Shown piece after piece: positions 1 through 11,516 of a stretch of 64,000 nt of DNA. The stretch covers positions 175,271,164-175,335,163 of the forward strand of contig CP136066.1 in assembly GCA_032622095.1 (NCBI GenBank), read 5' to 3'. The stretch's first letter is position 1, and every line of letters starts with the position of its first letter. Below the pieces are notes generated by a model, which saw only the letters and a program-made list of their open reading frames with translations, had not been told where the DNA came from and made no database searches. Position numbers and translations under genes: made by a program. This DNA is from Siphonodentalium dalli. Lineage: Eukaryota; Mollusca; Scaphopoda; Gadilida; Siphonodentaliidae.

Positions 1-208
1 CAAGATTGATTGCGCTTAAGCACAAATAATTATGTTTTCAAGAACAAATTACTATGCTTAAGCGCAATCGACTGCACTTAAGACAAATGATTGCACTTAA
101 GAACAATGATAAGTTCAAGTAATTCTGCTTAAGTGTAATTATTTGTGCTTAAGTGCAATTAATTGCGCTCAAGTGCAATTAATTGCGCTTAAGCGCACTT
201 CATTACTA
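1..208. repeat. Array of CTTAAG-centred palindromes (first of three)
   Basis: About ten irregularly spaced copies of a short palindrome with consensus near ATTGCGCTTAAGCGCAAT. Some arms are degenerate (TTAAGTGCAAT, TTAAGAACAAT). The array is followed by the words TGGCAATTTGGCCTCCCA, which recur in inverted form beside the second array near 7240, so the array and its flank look like one dispersed repeat family. No coding potential is seen. Confidence 0.75.
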
Positions 209-237
209 AATGGCAATTTGGCCTCCCAGAGGCTAAT

Positions 238-686
238 GCCCGTAGAAATCATATTGTACCAGTGAAAAACCTGGGAACTTTTTGAGGTTTTGATAGGGAA
301 CCTTATAAAGCTAAAACAAATAACACGGGAATATATTTCTTTGTTAATACCTGTCGCTTAACAGTTTATTCATAAGTAGGCGAAAGTGCCAGCTCGAGAT
401 GACATTATTTAACAGACTTGATGGGTGAGTTTGCTATGCGCACTTACAATCATGGAATTTCTCCAGGGTAATTAATTCAGTTTTTTGTGATATCAGCTCA
501 CTAAAGCCACAAAAAGCATGCATTTTCGAGCTGGGACCACCCCATACTTTGAAGTTGATTATCGAGGAACAATTATAAACAAAGAAATATGTTCCCTGCC
601 TTGTTTGTTCAATGTTATAAAGTTCCCTATCAAAACATAAAAAAAGTTCCCAAGTTTTGTACTGATGGAATAAGATCTCTACAGGC
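238..686. mobile_element. Foldback (MITE-like) element, about 450 bp
   Basis: The first roughly 165 bases and the last roughly 165 bases are imperfect inverted copies. Shared words include GTAGAxATCxTATT, GGGAACTTTTT and TTTTGATAGGGAAC on the left and their complements on the right. There is no coding frame in between. A target duplication could not be fixed at the ends. It is probably a non-autonomous DNA transposon; superfamily unknown. Confidence 0.6.
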
Positions 687-1472
687 GTTAAGCAGAGTAA
701 AGATTCATGGCATGATCTAGGGGAGGGGGTTTATTCAATTTCAACTAGATAGCTCCAGGCTGTTGACCCAACATTCAACAATAATTTAAACAAGGACTAA
801 ATCATGCCAGAAGCTGGGGTTTGTCCCACAAAAATATTCATGATTGCCAATTACTCAAATAATAAATTCAATTGCAAGTCTATCACAGCTAGTGACAGTC
901 AATTGTGATATTCAGATATTAAAAGACTTTTTAATTATATTAAATTTAATTCATTAGTGAAAATTCATACATGTGTTAAGTACCTTATTAATAAATCATT
1001 TAAAATAAGTCTTCTTAAATATATCTCTTCATGATATTGATGATGTCCCTCCCTCCCATGGCAGACCCCAGACTCCTATTCTGAATACTAATAACAAATA
1101 GGTGATTTTTCTGTGTACCAGCAGGTACCAGATAAGAAAATATGGATAGTGACAATGGAGTGAAATCTCCTGGAACTGTATGATATATCTCACTGAGAAT
1201 AATTGTCATTGAGCATCAAATTGATTATTTTGTTGTCAAAATGACATATTTTGATATAATTCAGTCTCATACTTCTTGATGAGCTGGAGTTATGGACAAA
1301 ACTTCAGCAGCAAAAATGTAATTATTTTCATATTTATAATAGTGTGAAATAACCATGGCTTCTATCCTATATTTTTTGTATCCGGTACTCATGAGTCATG
1401 ATTCACCACTGTTATTCATGATTTATGGCAGGTGCTAGTACATGTATACCATCAGTAGTCAGAGTAATCAAA
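687..1472. other. AT-rich stretch without recognised features
   Basis: No convincing ORF, RNA gene or repeat is recognised. The short frames here lack codon structure or recognisable motifs. Confidence 0.5.
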
Positions 1473-1476
1473 ACTA

Positions 1477-1597
1477 CAGTAATGCCCTAATTAGTCGACT
1501 CCATAACCACAGCAGAATTATGGGTAACTTTTCAGGATTTAGTCGGAAATATGGCTTGTTGCCATTCATCGGAAATCTCTCCCATATAATAATGAAG
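1477..1597 (+). repeat. One arm of a Tc1/mariner-type foldback MITE
   Basis: It begins with CAGTAATGCCC after a TA. It carries the same arm sequence (AACCACAGCAGAATTATGGG, then TTTCAGGATTTAG) as the complete element at 1673-1850. The opposite arm is missing, so this is a solo arm. Confidence 0.65.
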
Positions 1598-1672
1598 TGT
1601 CAGTGTCTCAGAAACAGAACATTAATTTGATTTGGCCTTACTAAACTCAACAGAACCACCACCATCATAGTA

Positions 1673-1850
1673 CAGTAATGCCCTAAATAATTGACTCCTT
1701 AACCACAGCAGAATTAAAGGTAACTTTTCAGCATTTAGTCGAAAATATGGCTTTCCGTTGAATGGCAACAAGCCATATTTCCAACTAAATCCTGAAAAGT
1801 TACCCATAATTCTGCTGTGGTTAAGCAGTCAATTCATTAGGGCATTACTG
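1673..1850. mobile_element. Foldback MITE with TA target duplication (Tc1/mariner-like)
   Basis: A 178 bp near-palindrome. Both ends read CAGTAATGCCCTAA inward and are flanked by TA (1671-1672 and 1851-1852), as expected for Tc1/mariner insertion. The arms run almost to the centre and there is no coding sequence. The same family occurs at 1477, 6885, 20914 and, as a half copy, 38595. Confidence 0.8.
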
Positions 1851-1943
1851 TATGTGGTTCATTAATGAGACAAAATACCAAACCTGGAGGGTCGGAACTA
1901 AAACTAATTACAACAAAAAATGTCTATTTAGGAATAAAATCAA

Positions 1944-2215
1944 TTAACCCTTTCATTATGGGAGCAGCATTCACCCTTCCATGATTGGAGCATTGGAAAT
2001 ATTGCAAAAAAAAACCATGTGCTAATGCATTCTCTTATATATGGTAGTTTCCAGTAGGGATCCTAGAATATGTAAGAGAATACATTACATTGGCCTAACA
2101 ATATTTACATTGACCTTGTAAGTCAGTGCATTCTCTTATATATGTGAGGCTACCTAGTATGGTATCTGTACATATAAGGGAATGCACTGGCACATGATTC
2201 ATTGCTCCACCAGCG
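1944..2215. repeat. Copy of a TTAACCCTTT hairpin family (right end missing)
   Basis: It starts TTAACCCTTTCAT, like the complete element at 32935-33145. It contains the paired words AATGCATTCTCTTATATATG and a near-complement further on, which can fold into a long hairpin. The expected right terminus (AAAGGGTTAA) is absent, and the Helitron array begins shortly after. Confidence 0.55.
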
Positions 2216-2238
2216 CAGTTCCCATCAAGAAATGGTTA

Positions 2239-2686
2239 TCTCATATATATTTTGAAGACCTCTGTCTGTTTGTCTGTCTGTTTGTCTGTTTGTTTGTTTG
2301 TCATTTATAAAAATCTACGATTCTCGACCGATCGGGACGAAACTTGGTACGTGTGTGTAGTTTGACCAGGCGGTGGACGTTGTCGTATTGGCGAGCCCGT
2401 GAGGCGCCCGCTTCGCGCATGCGCAGACGAGATCTCGGAAACGGGTGGAGCTATCGACTTGAAATTTGCTATGTGAATGTATCTTGTCCCGGATACGAAT
2501 TTTATCGAGTCGCCGAGCCCGTGCGACGCCAGCTTCGCGCATGCGCAGACCAGATCTCGGAAACGGGTGGGGCTATCGACTTGATATTTGGTTTTTGAAT
2601 AGCCCGGAAAACGTCGGGCTGGGTAGAGCTATCGACTTGAAATTTGGTTTTTGAATAGCCCGGACAACGTCGGGCTCATCGGCTAG
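2239..2686 (+). mobile_element. Helitron/Helentron-like element, tandem copy 1
   Basis: It begins TCTCATATATATTTT after an A, then has a CTGT-rich microsatellite. Next come a unique segment (CGATCGGGACGAAACTTGG) and two copies of a roughly 122 bp minisatellite containing CGCGCATGCGCAGAC. The 3' end is the hairpin GCCCGGAC/GTCGGGC followed by CTAG. A 5' TC, a 3' hairpin about 10 bases before CTAG and an A/T insertion site are the published hallmarks of Helitrons; the microsatellite plus central repeats matches Helentron/pearl-type elements. This copy also carries an extra, altered hairpin segment just before its end. Confidence 0.75.
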
Positions 2687-3087
2687 TCTCATATATATTT
2701 TGAAGACCTCTGTCTGTCTGTATGTCTGTCTGTCTGTCTGTATGTCATTAATACAAATCTATGATTCTCGACCGATCGGGACGAAACTTGGTACGTGTGT
2801 GTAGTTTGACCAGGCGGTGGACGTTGTCGTATTGGCGAGCCCGGGCGGCGCTCGCTTCGCGCATGCGCAGACGAGATCTCGGAAACGGGTGGAGCTATCG
2901 ACTTTAAATTTGCTATGTGAATGTATCTTGCCCCGGATACGAATTTTATCGGGTCGCCGAGCCCGTGCGACACCAGCTTCGCGCATGCGCAGACGAGATA
3001 TCGGAAACGGGTGGAGCTATCGACTTGAAATTTGGTTTTTGAATAGCCCAGATGAATAGCCCGGACAACGTCGGGCTCATCGGCTAG
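2687..3087 (+). mobile_element. Helitron/Helentron-like element, tandem copy 2
   Basis: It starts TCTCATATAT directly after the CTAG of copy 1 with no intervening base. It has the same order of CTGT microsatellite, unique segment and two minisatellite units, and ends in the hairpin plus CTAG at 3084-3087. Confidence 0.75.
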
Positions 3088-3623
3088 TCTCATATATATT
3101 TTTAAGACCTCTGTTTGTCTGTATGTATTGTTTGTTTGTCTGTATGTCTGTCTGTATGTCATTTATACAAATCTACGATTCTCGACCGATCGGGACGAAA
3201 CTTGGTACGTGTGTGTAGTTTGACCAGGCGGTGGACGTTGTCATATTGGCGAGCCCGGGCGGCGCCCGCTTCGCGCATGCGCAGACGAGATCTCGGAAAC
3301 GGGTGGAGCTATCGACTTTAAATTTGCTATGTGAATGTATCTTGCCCCGGATACGAATTTTATCGGGTCGCCGAGCCCGTGCGACACCAGCTTCGCGCAT
3401 GCGCAGACGAGATATCGGAAACGGGTGGAGCTATCGACTTGAAATTTGGTATGTGAATGTACCTTGCCCCGGATACGAATTTTATCGGGTCGCCGAGCCC
3501 GTGCGACATCAGCTTCGCGCATGCGCAGACCAGATCTCGGAAACGGGTAGAGCTATCGACTTGAAATTTGGTTTTTGAATAGCCCAGATGAATAGCCCGG
3601 ACAACGTCGGGCTCATCGGCTAG
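3088..3623 (+). mobile_element. Helitron/Helentron-like element, tandem copy 3
   Basis: Head-to-tail with copy 2. It contains three minisatellite units of about 123 bp. The last unit ends in the same GAATAGCCC duplication seen in copy 2, then the hairpin and CTAG at 3620-3623. It is nearly identical to copy 2 in the 5' half, so the two share a recent origin. Confidence 0.75.
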
Positions 3624-4268
3624 TCTCATATATATTTTTAAGACCTCTGTTTGTCTGTATGTATTGTTTGTTTGTCTGTATGTCTGTCTGTATGTCATTT
3701 ATACAAATCTACGATTCTCGACCGATCGGGACGAAACTTGGTACGTGTGTGTAGTTTGACCAGGCGGTGGACGTTGTCATATTGGCGAGCCCGTGCGGCG
3801 CCCGCTTCGCGCATGCGCAGACGAGATCTCGGAAACGGGTGGAGCTATCGACTTGAAATTTTCTATGTGAATGTATCTTGCCCCGGATACGAATTTTATC
3901 GGGTCGCCGAGCCCGTGCGACGCCAGCTTCGCGCATGCGCAGACGAGATATCGGAAACGGGTGCAGCTATCGACTTGAAATTTGCTATGTGAATGTATCT
4001 TGCCCCGGATACGAATTTTATCGGGTCGCCGAGCCCGTGCGACGCCAGCGTCGCGCATGCGCAGACCAGATCTCGGAAACGGGGGGAGCTATCGACTTGA
4101 AATTTGGTATGTGAATGTGTCTTGCCCCGGATACGAATTTTATCTGGTCGCCGAGCTCGTGCGACGCCAGCTTCGCGCATGCGCAGACCAGATCTCGGAA
4201 ACGGGTAGAGCTATCGACTTGAAATTTGGTTTTTGAATAGCCCGGACAACGTCGGGCTCATCGGCTAG
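3624..4268 (+). mobile_element. Helitron/Helentron-like element, tandem copy 4
   Basis: The longest copy, with four minisatellite units at roughly 123 bp spacing. The final CTAG lies at 4265-4268 and is followed by host T (4269). With the A at 2238, the whole array therefore sits in a single A|T site. The ORFs of 60-157 codons over this region on both strands are products of the GC-rich repeat and not genes. Confidence 0.75.
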
Positions 4269-4364
4269 TATTATATAGTCGAGTCTCCCAAGTCCTTCCA
4301 ACTGCATGTTTTGTAGATTTTATTTTCCTGCTTTACAGAAGAAATTTAATCATTTACAAATTTC

Positions 4365-4605
4365 CGGATTCACTAAAGATGGATTATCTCTTCCTCTAAC
4401 ATGTGTTCTATAGTTTACTGGTTATAAAATAATAAAAATAAGCCGGAGATACCATTAAAATTGATTGTATAATATTATAATACTAATTGATAGAAGTGTT
4501 TCCAGGCAAGGGTCTTCGGTTCATATTTATTTTGTTATACACAGGAAACTATAAAATAATTGTTACAGAAAGAGATAATTATTAATCCATCTGTAAGAGT
4601 AAGGA
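4365..4605. repeat. Foldback repeat, copy A
   Basis: The left side contains AAAGATGGATTATCTCTTCC; the right side contains its imperfect complement (AGAGATAATTATTAATCCATCT). Internal words such as GATAGAAGTGTTTCCAG recur at 5865-6240. No ORF. Confidence 0.5.
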
Positions 4606-4924
4606 TTTTTCAAGTTGTGTGTTTTCAAGAATGGGAGTGTATCACACTGAGCCAAATTCAATATATGATGGTCAGATATTTCAAAAACTAGAAAAAAAAT
4701 TAACAGCTTTTTTCATTGTTTTAGTAATTTTCTGACTACAATGTACATGTAGATTGTGTACAAAACATGATTTCTTTATTAGTCTATGATGAAGACAAAA
4801 CTAGTTTTGAACAAATTGTGTGTTAGACTTACAAACTGAAGGGATTTCCAAACACCTTGTGATGCTATCTTTTTACAATTTAAAGTGTTCTAAGAGGAAA
4901 GTTCAAATAATTTTGCACATTTCA

Positions 4925-5245
4925 TAACTGGAGCTTCCTGAAATTTTGCAAAAACACTATACCAATGCATTCTCTTATATATGCCAGTCTCCCATAGGCA
5001 GACTCACATATTTAAGAGAATTCATTGACCTAACAAAATTTATCTTGACCATGCAAGCCAGTGCATTCTTTTATATATATACAAGGTGCCATATGGGAGA
5101 CCATTACCTTCGATAACTGGAGCTTCATGGATTTTTTTGAAAACTTGTGCCAATGCATTCTCTTATATATGCGAGTCTCCCATAGGAAGCCTTGCATATA
5201 TAAGAGAATGCATTAAGCTAACAATACTTGTATTGAACTTCTAAG
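4925..5245. repeat. Hairpin repeat of the TTAACCCTTT family, about two units
   Basis: Two roughly 180-base units start AACTGGAGCTTC. Each has AATGCATTCTCTTATATATG followed by CAGTCTCCCATAGG and then a complementary AAGAGAATGCATT stretch. The segment is clearly related to 1944-2215 and 32935-33145, but without intact termini. Confidence 0.55.
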
Positions 5246-5450
5246 CCAGTGCACTCTCTACTGATTGTTTTTTTCTATTTATGCCCCAACATTTGTTAAA
5301 CAGACAAAAATACCAAAAAATGTCATTTTTGGAAAAGTATCAAGACTGAAGGATTAATCTCAGTCATAAGTTAATTTTATTCAACAAAACAAAAAAATGC
5401 CATGAGAAAAGCAGGGTATATGGATTTAAATTATTTCAATTTGCTCTGGT

Positions 5451-5467
5451 GGGGGGGGGGGGGGGGG
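5451..5467 (+). repeat. Poly-G tract, 17 bases
   Basis: An uninterrupted run of 17 G. Similar tracts occur at 35149-35169 and 42660-42680. It is capable of G-quadruplex formation and also prone to length errors in assemblies. Confidence 0.9.
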
Positions 5468-5864
5468 TGTTAATATGTATTCAGACACGTATGTTACTTT
5501 TTTACCTTTGACCATTTCTGCAATTCACCCAGCCCCGCAACCAATTTCTTTCCCTCTTTACAACTGTTTCCCCCCAAGCATTTTTCAACGCCCCTCCCCA
5601 TCTCTCTGTCTGAATATATATGTGGAGATTCTATGAGGAAAAAACTATTTTTGTCCTCACAGAAACCCCACTGCGAAAATATTTCAGTGAATTTTGTGTT
5701 AACTAAAGCTATTGTTCTTGTTTAATATTACAGTTTTCACCACTTTTACATGAAATATTAAAGGGACCAATGCACTCGCAGTGCGGCAGTGGGTAAAATG
5801 TGCAAATATATTCGATAAAAACATCACGTATTAGAAGAACATGGAGAAATAGATCAACTTTGCT

Positions 5865-6240
5865 CGATTGTCTTAAAGATGGATCATCTCTTCCTAAAAT
5901 GTTTTCTATAATTTCTAGGGTATAAAATAATAATGATAAGTCAAGTTGCCAAAGACACCAGTCCAGAAACGCTTCTATCATTTAATATTACAACTGATTG
6001 ATAATCAGTTGGGACAATTTTTTTTTTTACTATTTTCCTGCTTGCTATGCTCCGAACTTTTCCTCAAGCAGTAAAATGTCACAAATTATTTGTAGGTATA
6101 CATGTACTAGTATATATACCAGAAAATTCAAAATAGAATGAACAGTAATTGATAGAAGCATTTCCAGACATTATTTTATACCCAGGAAAATATATAAAAC
6201 TTGTAATAAGAATATATAGACCATCTTTAAACTGTAATCA
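5865..6240. repeat. Foldback repeat, copy B
   Basis: The arm around 5871-5985 (AAAGATGGATCATCTCTTCC to GAAACGCTTCTATCATT) is matched in inverted form around 6148-6235 (AATTGATAGAAGCATTTCC to AGACCATCTTTAA). It is the same family as 4365-4605. A poly-T run lies in the loop. Confidence 0.55.
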
Positions 6241-6884
6241 AAATATGAAACAGATTATTCCTTAAGAAATAATTTCAAGAGAGGGCACTGATTTTCTAAC
6301 CTTTCAACTCAATCAACCTATATAATTAGGAGGCACAAGTTTGAAGTCAGAATCATTGAGTGCATTCTATTTACAACCTAAGGGGTTCAGAAACTCTTTT
6401 TAAAAACTCAATATACATGTGATTGGTATATACACATGTATGTACTGATAACCTATTTTAGTATGAAATTTTCTCCAGTCTTCATATACGCTTGTGTATA
6501 TATGCATTTTGTTATGAGAGGCCAAAAGTAACAATTATCGGTGAATCACTCATCCATAGAGAAACCAGGTTCATTCTAACTTCAGACTGTCAGCTAGGGA
6601 GGTGGCGACGATGTCACAGTGGGGTTGTCTCCCCCCCATAAATGTTTCCTTCCAAGTGGCCAGTTTCATACCGGTATAATCTGGATGAATCGTATCAGGT
6701 ATAAGGTATATTGCAGTCTGATAGATATCCAGACTCGTAAGAAAGAAATGAAACACGGTCTAATTTTATTGGACTGGGTCTATTGGTATGTTTTTTTTTT
6801 AAATAACGTGAACTTTGTTGTAACAATTTGGGATTTAAAAAAAAAATGTGTCCAATTGGCGCGTTGTCATCAGATAACTTAATA

Positions 6885-7097
6885 CAGTAATGCCCAAAGT
6901 AATTGACCACTTAACCACAGCAGAATTATGGGTAATTTTTCAGGATTTAGTTGGAAATATGGCTTGTTGCCATTCATCGGAAAGCTCTCGACGAGAGCTT
7001 TCCAACGAATAGCAACAAGCCATATTTCCAACTAAATCCTGAATTATTTTCCATAATCCTGGTGTGGTTAAGGGGTCAATTACTTTGGGCATTACTG
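6885..7097. mobile_element. Foldback MITE with TA target duplication, fullest copy
   Basis: A 213 bp near-perfect palindrome flanked by TA (6883-6884 and 7098-7099). The ends are CAGTAATGCCCAAAGTAATT and its complement; the centre is CTCTCGACGAGAG. It is the best preserved member of the Tc1/mariner-type family and includes the full arm with GGAAATATGGCTTGTTGCC. Confidence 0.85.
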
Positions 7098-7261
7098 TAT
7101 GTTCTTTTTCAAAGTATTTATTCAAAAGGAACGCATGACAGTTGTGGGAAACGACAAAATATGTGGTGATAAATGGCCAAATATATGGTGCGAAACAACC
7201 AAACACGTGGGGCAAAGTGTACGAAACAACAATAGTACACATATGGGAGGCCAAATTCACA

Positions 7262-7632
7262 TTTAATTGCTAATCACGCTTAAGTGTAATTCATTATGCT
7301 TAAGCATAAATTTAAGCTTAATGCGCAATGCCTAAGTGTAATTTAGATTTCCATTATACCATACTTAAGCGTATTACATTATGCGATGCGAAATTCATTT
7401 ACGATCACACATAATGCGTTTACGCTAAAGTAAAGCGTTATAGAATTGGAAAAACTCCCCTGAAGCTGAAATTGATGCAGTCAATTACGATGCTAGTAAT
7501 CTTACCATCCGCCCAGAACATTAAACCTTACTAAGTTAGATACATGTAGGCCTACCATTACATATACCGTTGTAATGCAATACAAACCAATTATGCTTAA
7601 GCGTAATGGAGTTACGCTTAAGTGTAATCAGC
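7262..7632. repeat. CTTAAG palindrome array (second)
   Basis: Irregularly spaced copies of words such as ATTACGCTTAAGTGTAAT, more degenerate than in the first array. It is preceded by TGGGAGGCCAAATTCAC, the inverted form of the flank after the first array. Confidence 0.65.
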
Positions 7633-7787
7633 CATTAAATGTTTGATTAATCTCCCATATAGTACTTAATATATGCAATGATAATGTTGTTGTTTGAGCC
7701 ATCCAAAATTATTTTGGAGTATAAATATAAGCAGCAAGCGAAATAATTGAAAAATAATTTATTATATATGATAAACAAGCATAAATT

Positions 7788-8117
7788 TTAAATATTTAAG
7801 CAATAGCTCCTTGTTAGCATTGTTGAAAACACTCCATACTGTTGTTCCCCTCGCAGAGCAGATAGAAAACCGTCAATATCACCGATATCAACAACCCACT
7901 GTTCCAGGTAGTTCCATTCCACAGTTGTTTTAACAAAGAAGGAGTGTTCGTATTGTGAGCTGATGGTACGCAGAAGTTGGAACGATTCTGTGTTGTTACA
8001 CACATCCTTCTCCACCAGATTTTGACTGACACAGTCCTCAAATTTTGTTGGCTGTATTTCCCTTGTGTCTTTCTTCTCGTGTTCTAGATAATCAGGCTTA
8101 GGCAGGGCTGAAACCAA
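7788..8117 (-). pseudogene. C-terminal fragment of a CR1-group LINE reverse transcriptase ORF
   Basis: A 109-codon open frame containing QYEHSFFVKTTVEWNYLEQ followed by a DIDGFLSALR tail. This matches the conserved extreme C-terminus of CR1/Jockey-type RT ORFs (aromatic-rich FF..T...WN.L.......FL.AL). The + strand LINE next door carries the homologous segment, SAQYEN then TTIDWNHLDDYIV, near 11388-11440. The fragment is antisense to that LINE and has no RT core of its own, so it is a truncated copy. Confidence 0.65.
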
Positions 8118-8292
8118 ACCCTTGACTATTTTGTGGTATTGAACCAGTCACTGTTCTTTCCTTCATTCTTCGAGGGGTGGGAGCTTTACCCCAAACAGCA
8201 TGCCTGTGACTGATCCATCATCTCGTCTGTATTTGTTCTTTTCTGTATTTGTTCTTTAAGTTTAAGAGGGATGTCAAGTGACCAATTTTGAA

Positions 8293-9690
8293 TGGGGATT
8301 TCCATGCAAATCTGCAGAGCAACATTTAGAGTTGCACCATGGACGTAAATATATACATCGCTGGTTGCACTAGGTCAACATGACCGCTTTCGCAGATTGC
8401 TGCTTCCAGCAAGGAAGGATACGCACTACGTATCGTGGCCACTATGTTTCGTGGCGATGTTACAAATGTGACCACTCAAATGTATCATCCTTCACATTCC
8501 ATATGTATGAACTAGAAACATCGAATTACTACCAACCACTGACATCAACTATACTCACAGATTCAGTCACATCCAGTATAGGGAGCTTCAGCCCACTAAA
8601 AACAAGCAGCCCAATGCTGTGCGAAACAACACCACCCGGCCAGCCCAGTCAAAGGGAGTCAGACACTAACAGCAATGTCTTTTCCCTACCAGAAAAGAAA
8701 AACCTACGGCTCTTGACTGTAAATTGTCGCAGCATCAATGACAAAAAATAGGATTTCAAAGCAGCACTGGAATACATGAAACCTGATATAGTCTGTGGTA
8801 CAGAGTCCTGGCTGCAGGGGATAAAACCCGGCAAAACACCAGCCGACAATGCCATCCTGACCAGTGAAGTATTCCCAACAAACTACGAAGTGTACCGAAA
8901 CGACAGACAAACAACGGGAGGAGGCGTCTTCGTCATGGTGAGAAATGACATCACCTCATCGGAGCAGACATCTCTGGTAACTGACTGTGAAATAGTCTGG
9001 GCCAAAATAAAACTACAAGGCCACAAGGACCTCCTTGTATGAGCCTGCTACATGGCCCACAGAAATGAGAAGGACGCTGACCAACTGAATGAGTCACTGA
9101 AAAACATCACTGACAACTACCACAAGGACATGATCTTAGCGGGAGACTTCAACTGCCCAGATATCAACTGTGGCAACTCTCACATCCAACAAGGTTGCCA
9201 AGACTATGACATCCAACACAAAGTCATGACAATTTCATCGACCAACGAACTAACCCAAATACACCGGGAACCAACAAGAGAAAAGAACACCTTAGACCTC
9301 GTTTTCGTCTCCAACCCATCACTGGTGAAGTCATCGCATAGTATTCCTGGTATATCAGACCACGACATGGTAGTCACTGACATTGACACAAGACCACACT
9401 ACAACAAGATACCATCCAGAAAGTGCTACATCTACAGCAAAGCATCGTGGGGAGACATGAAACTAGATGCACCATTGGTATCAGCAAATGTTGCACATAT
9501 GAAAGCACAGAAAGAAAACATTGATGAAATATGGACAACATTCAAGACTGAACTGAAAACATCAATGGATAAACACATCCCTTCCAAACACTTTCAACCA
9601 AGAAATAAACCGCCTTGGCTAACTGGGAAAGAAATAAGATTGCTGAGGAAAAAACCACGTCTATATAAGAAAGCCAGAAAAACCAACTGA
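8293..9690 (+). pseudogene. LINE ORF, PHD-like finger plus APE endonuclease
   Basis: Read in one frame from about 8293 (EWGFPCKSAEQ), through a TAG near 8369, into RGHYVSWRCYKCDHSN, which resembles the end of the PHD-type finger found at the start of CR1-group ORFs. The endonuclease begins near LRLLTVNCRSINDK (about 8700). It continues with IVCGTESWL (the catalytic Glu motif), GGGVFVMVRND, DMILAGDFNCPDI (the DFN motif), TLDLVFVSN and PGISDHDMVV (the SDH motif). Stops TAG (8748-8750) and TGA (9040-9042) interrupt it. The catalytic motifs are intact, so loss is by nonsense and frameshift rather than active-site decay. Confidence 0.8.
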
Positions 9691-9691
9691 G

Positions 9692-11516
9692 TTGAATTAC
9701 ACGAACACCACCATCGCCGAGCAGCTTGGAAAAAAGAACAGCAAGCCGTTCTGGAAATACATCAAGGCGAAAAAGCAGGATTCCATCGGGGTGGCACCAC
9801 TATTAGCAAATGGAACGTTGACGGACGACAGTAAAGGGAAAGCAGAAATCCTCCTAAACCAATTAAAGTCAGTTTTTACGAAGGATAAATCAGGACCATC
9901 AACCACAACCGGGATACACATAACATCTGACATACAACCACTGACTATCACCAGAGAGGGGGTCACCAAATTACTGAAGGAGCTAAATCCACCCAAAGCA
10001 GCTGGCCCAGACGACATACCAAACCGAATACTTAAGGAGTGTGCAGAAGAACTTGGTCCAGGCCTGGCAAGCATATTCCAATACTCAATAGACACCGGGC
10101 AGCTACCAGGTGACTGGAAGAAAGCAAACATCTCAATCATCTTCAAAAAAGGCGACGAACACACCGCAGGAAACTATCGGCCAGTCTCACTCACGTCTGT
10201 TGCTTGTAAGCTGCTGGAACATTGTATCTGCAAACACATGCTGAAACACCTCGAGAAGAACAATGTCCTCATAAAACTCAACCACGGCTTCAGATCAGGC
10301 TACTCATGTGAATTGCAGCTTCTTACAACAATAGACGACCTGACAAAATCATATAATAAGAAAAACAAGTTGACATGATCATCCTAGACTTCTCCAAAGC
10401 ATTCGACACGGTACCTCACAAGAAGCTCCTTTATAAACTACACCAGTATGGGATCCGTGGCCAACCCCACACATGGCTAGAGTGCTTCCTATCACAAAGG
10501 AAAATGAGAGTAGTACTGGAGGGACAGACATCAGACGAAGTTGACGTGGACTCTGGTGTACCACAGGGAAAAGTTCTGGGTCCTCTGTTATTCCTATGTC
10601 ACATAAACGACCTACCAGATAGTGTCAAATCTACAGTCAGACTTTTTGCCGATGACTGCCTACTCTACCGGCAGATAAACAACATCAATGACCAACATCA
10701 ACTGCAACAAAATATGCAGAGTCTTGAAGGATGGGCCAAACACTGGGGAATGTCCTTCAATGCAAAGAAGTGCTATGTGATGAGCATGCAAAAGAAACTT
10801 GACAAGATGTATATGCTAGATGGACAAAACCTAAAACAAGTGGCACACAACAGATACCTCGGACTAGAAATCTCAAACGACCTAAAATGGACAACACATA
10901 TCAACAACATATCAAAGAAAGCAAATTCAACACTGGGCTTTCTACGCCGCAACCTGAAGTTCATGCCAGGAAAACTCAAACAGATAGCATACTTATCCCT
11001 AGTCCGATCCATCATGGACTACGGCTCAACCATCTGGGATCCATACCAACAAAAAGAAATTGATCTCCTAGAAAAAATACAGAGGAAAGCAGGGAGATTC
11101 ATTAAAAATGACTATCGAAGCTACCACCCTGGATCAATGACGACCATACTCAGTGAACTAAAGCTACCACCACTATACGAGAGGAGGAAAAGCCAGCGGC
11201 TGTCGTATTTCTACAAGGTGGTAATGAACCTGGTACCAGCTATGCCATCCGACAATTTCCTCACCAAAAAGAGAGAGACCAGAAAGATTACATCAAAAAC
11301 ATTCAGTGACCATCAAGTAACAAACCTGGTCAAGAAGTACGAAACGAAAAACAACAAGTGCTTCCAAGTGCCACGATCATACTCTGCACAATACGAGAAC
11401 CACAATCGACTGGAACCACCTGGATGATTATATTGTGTCGTCGGAATCACCAGAGACCTTCCTTGCTGCTTTAGTACCAGCAAAAGAGGAAGAGACACAA
11501 AAACCGTGCAACTAAC
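9692..11516 (+). pseudogene. LINE ORF, reverse transcriptase and C-terminus
   Basis: RT blocks in order: KAAGPDDIPNRILKE, NYRPVSLTSVACKLLE, HGFRSGYSCELQLL, then after a one-base frame break near 10376 MIILDFSKAFDTVPH, GVPQGKVLGPLLFL and the catalytic LFADDCLLYR. The thumb and later segments (YLGLEISNDLKW, SLVRSIMDYGSTIWDP) follow. A small deletion near 11400 shifts frame again; the other frame then reads TIDWNHLDDYIVSS and ends at 11514-11516. The FADD box is intact. No RNase H domain is seen, as expected for this clade. Confidence 0.85.

Noticed and set aside
1-208. CRISPR-like repeat array
   Set aside because: Spacing is irregular, repeats are degenerate palindromes and the DNA is eukaryotic.
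2315-4236. Overlapping ORFs of 60-157 codons on both strands with similar peptides
   Set aside because: They are frames through the GC-rich Helitron minisatellite, present on both strands with the same period. No start or codon bias supports them.
9697-10164. 155-codon minus ORF opposite the LINE RT
   Set aside because: A shadow of the reverse transcriptase frame; the + strand holds clear RT motifs.
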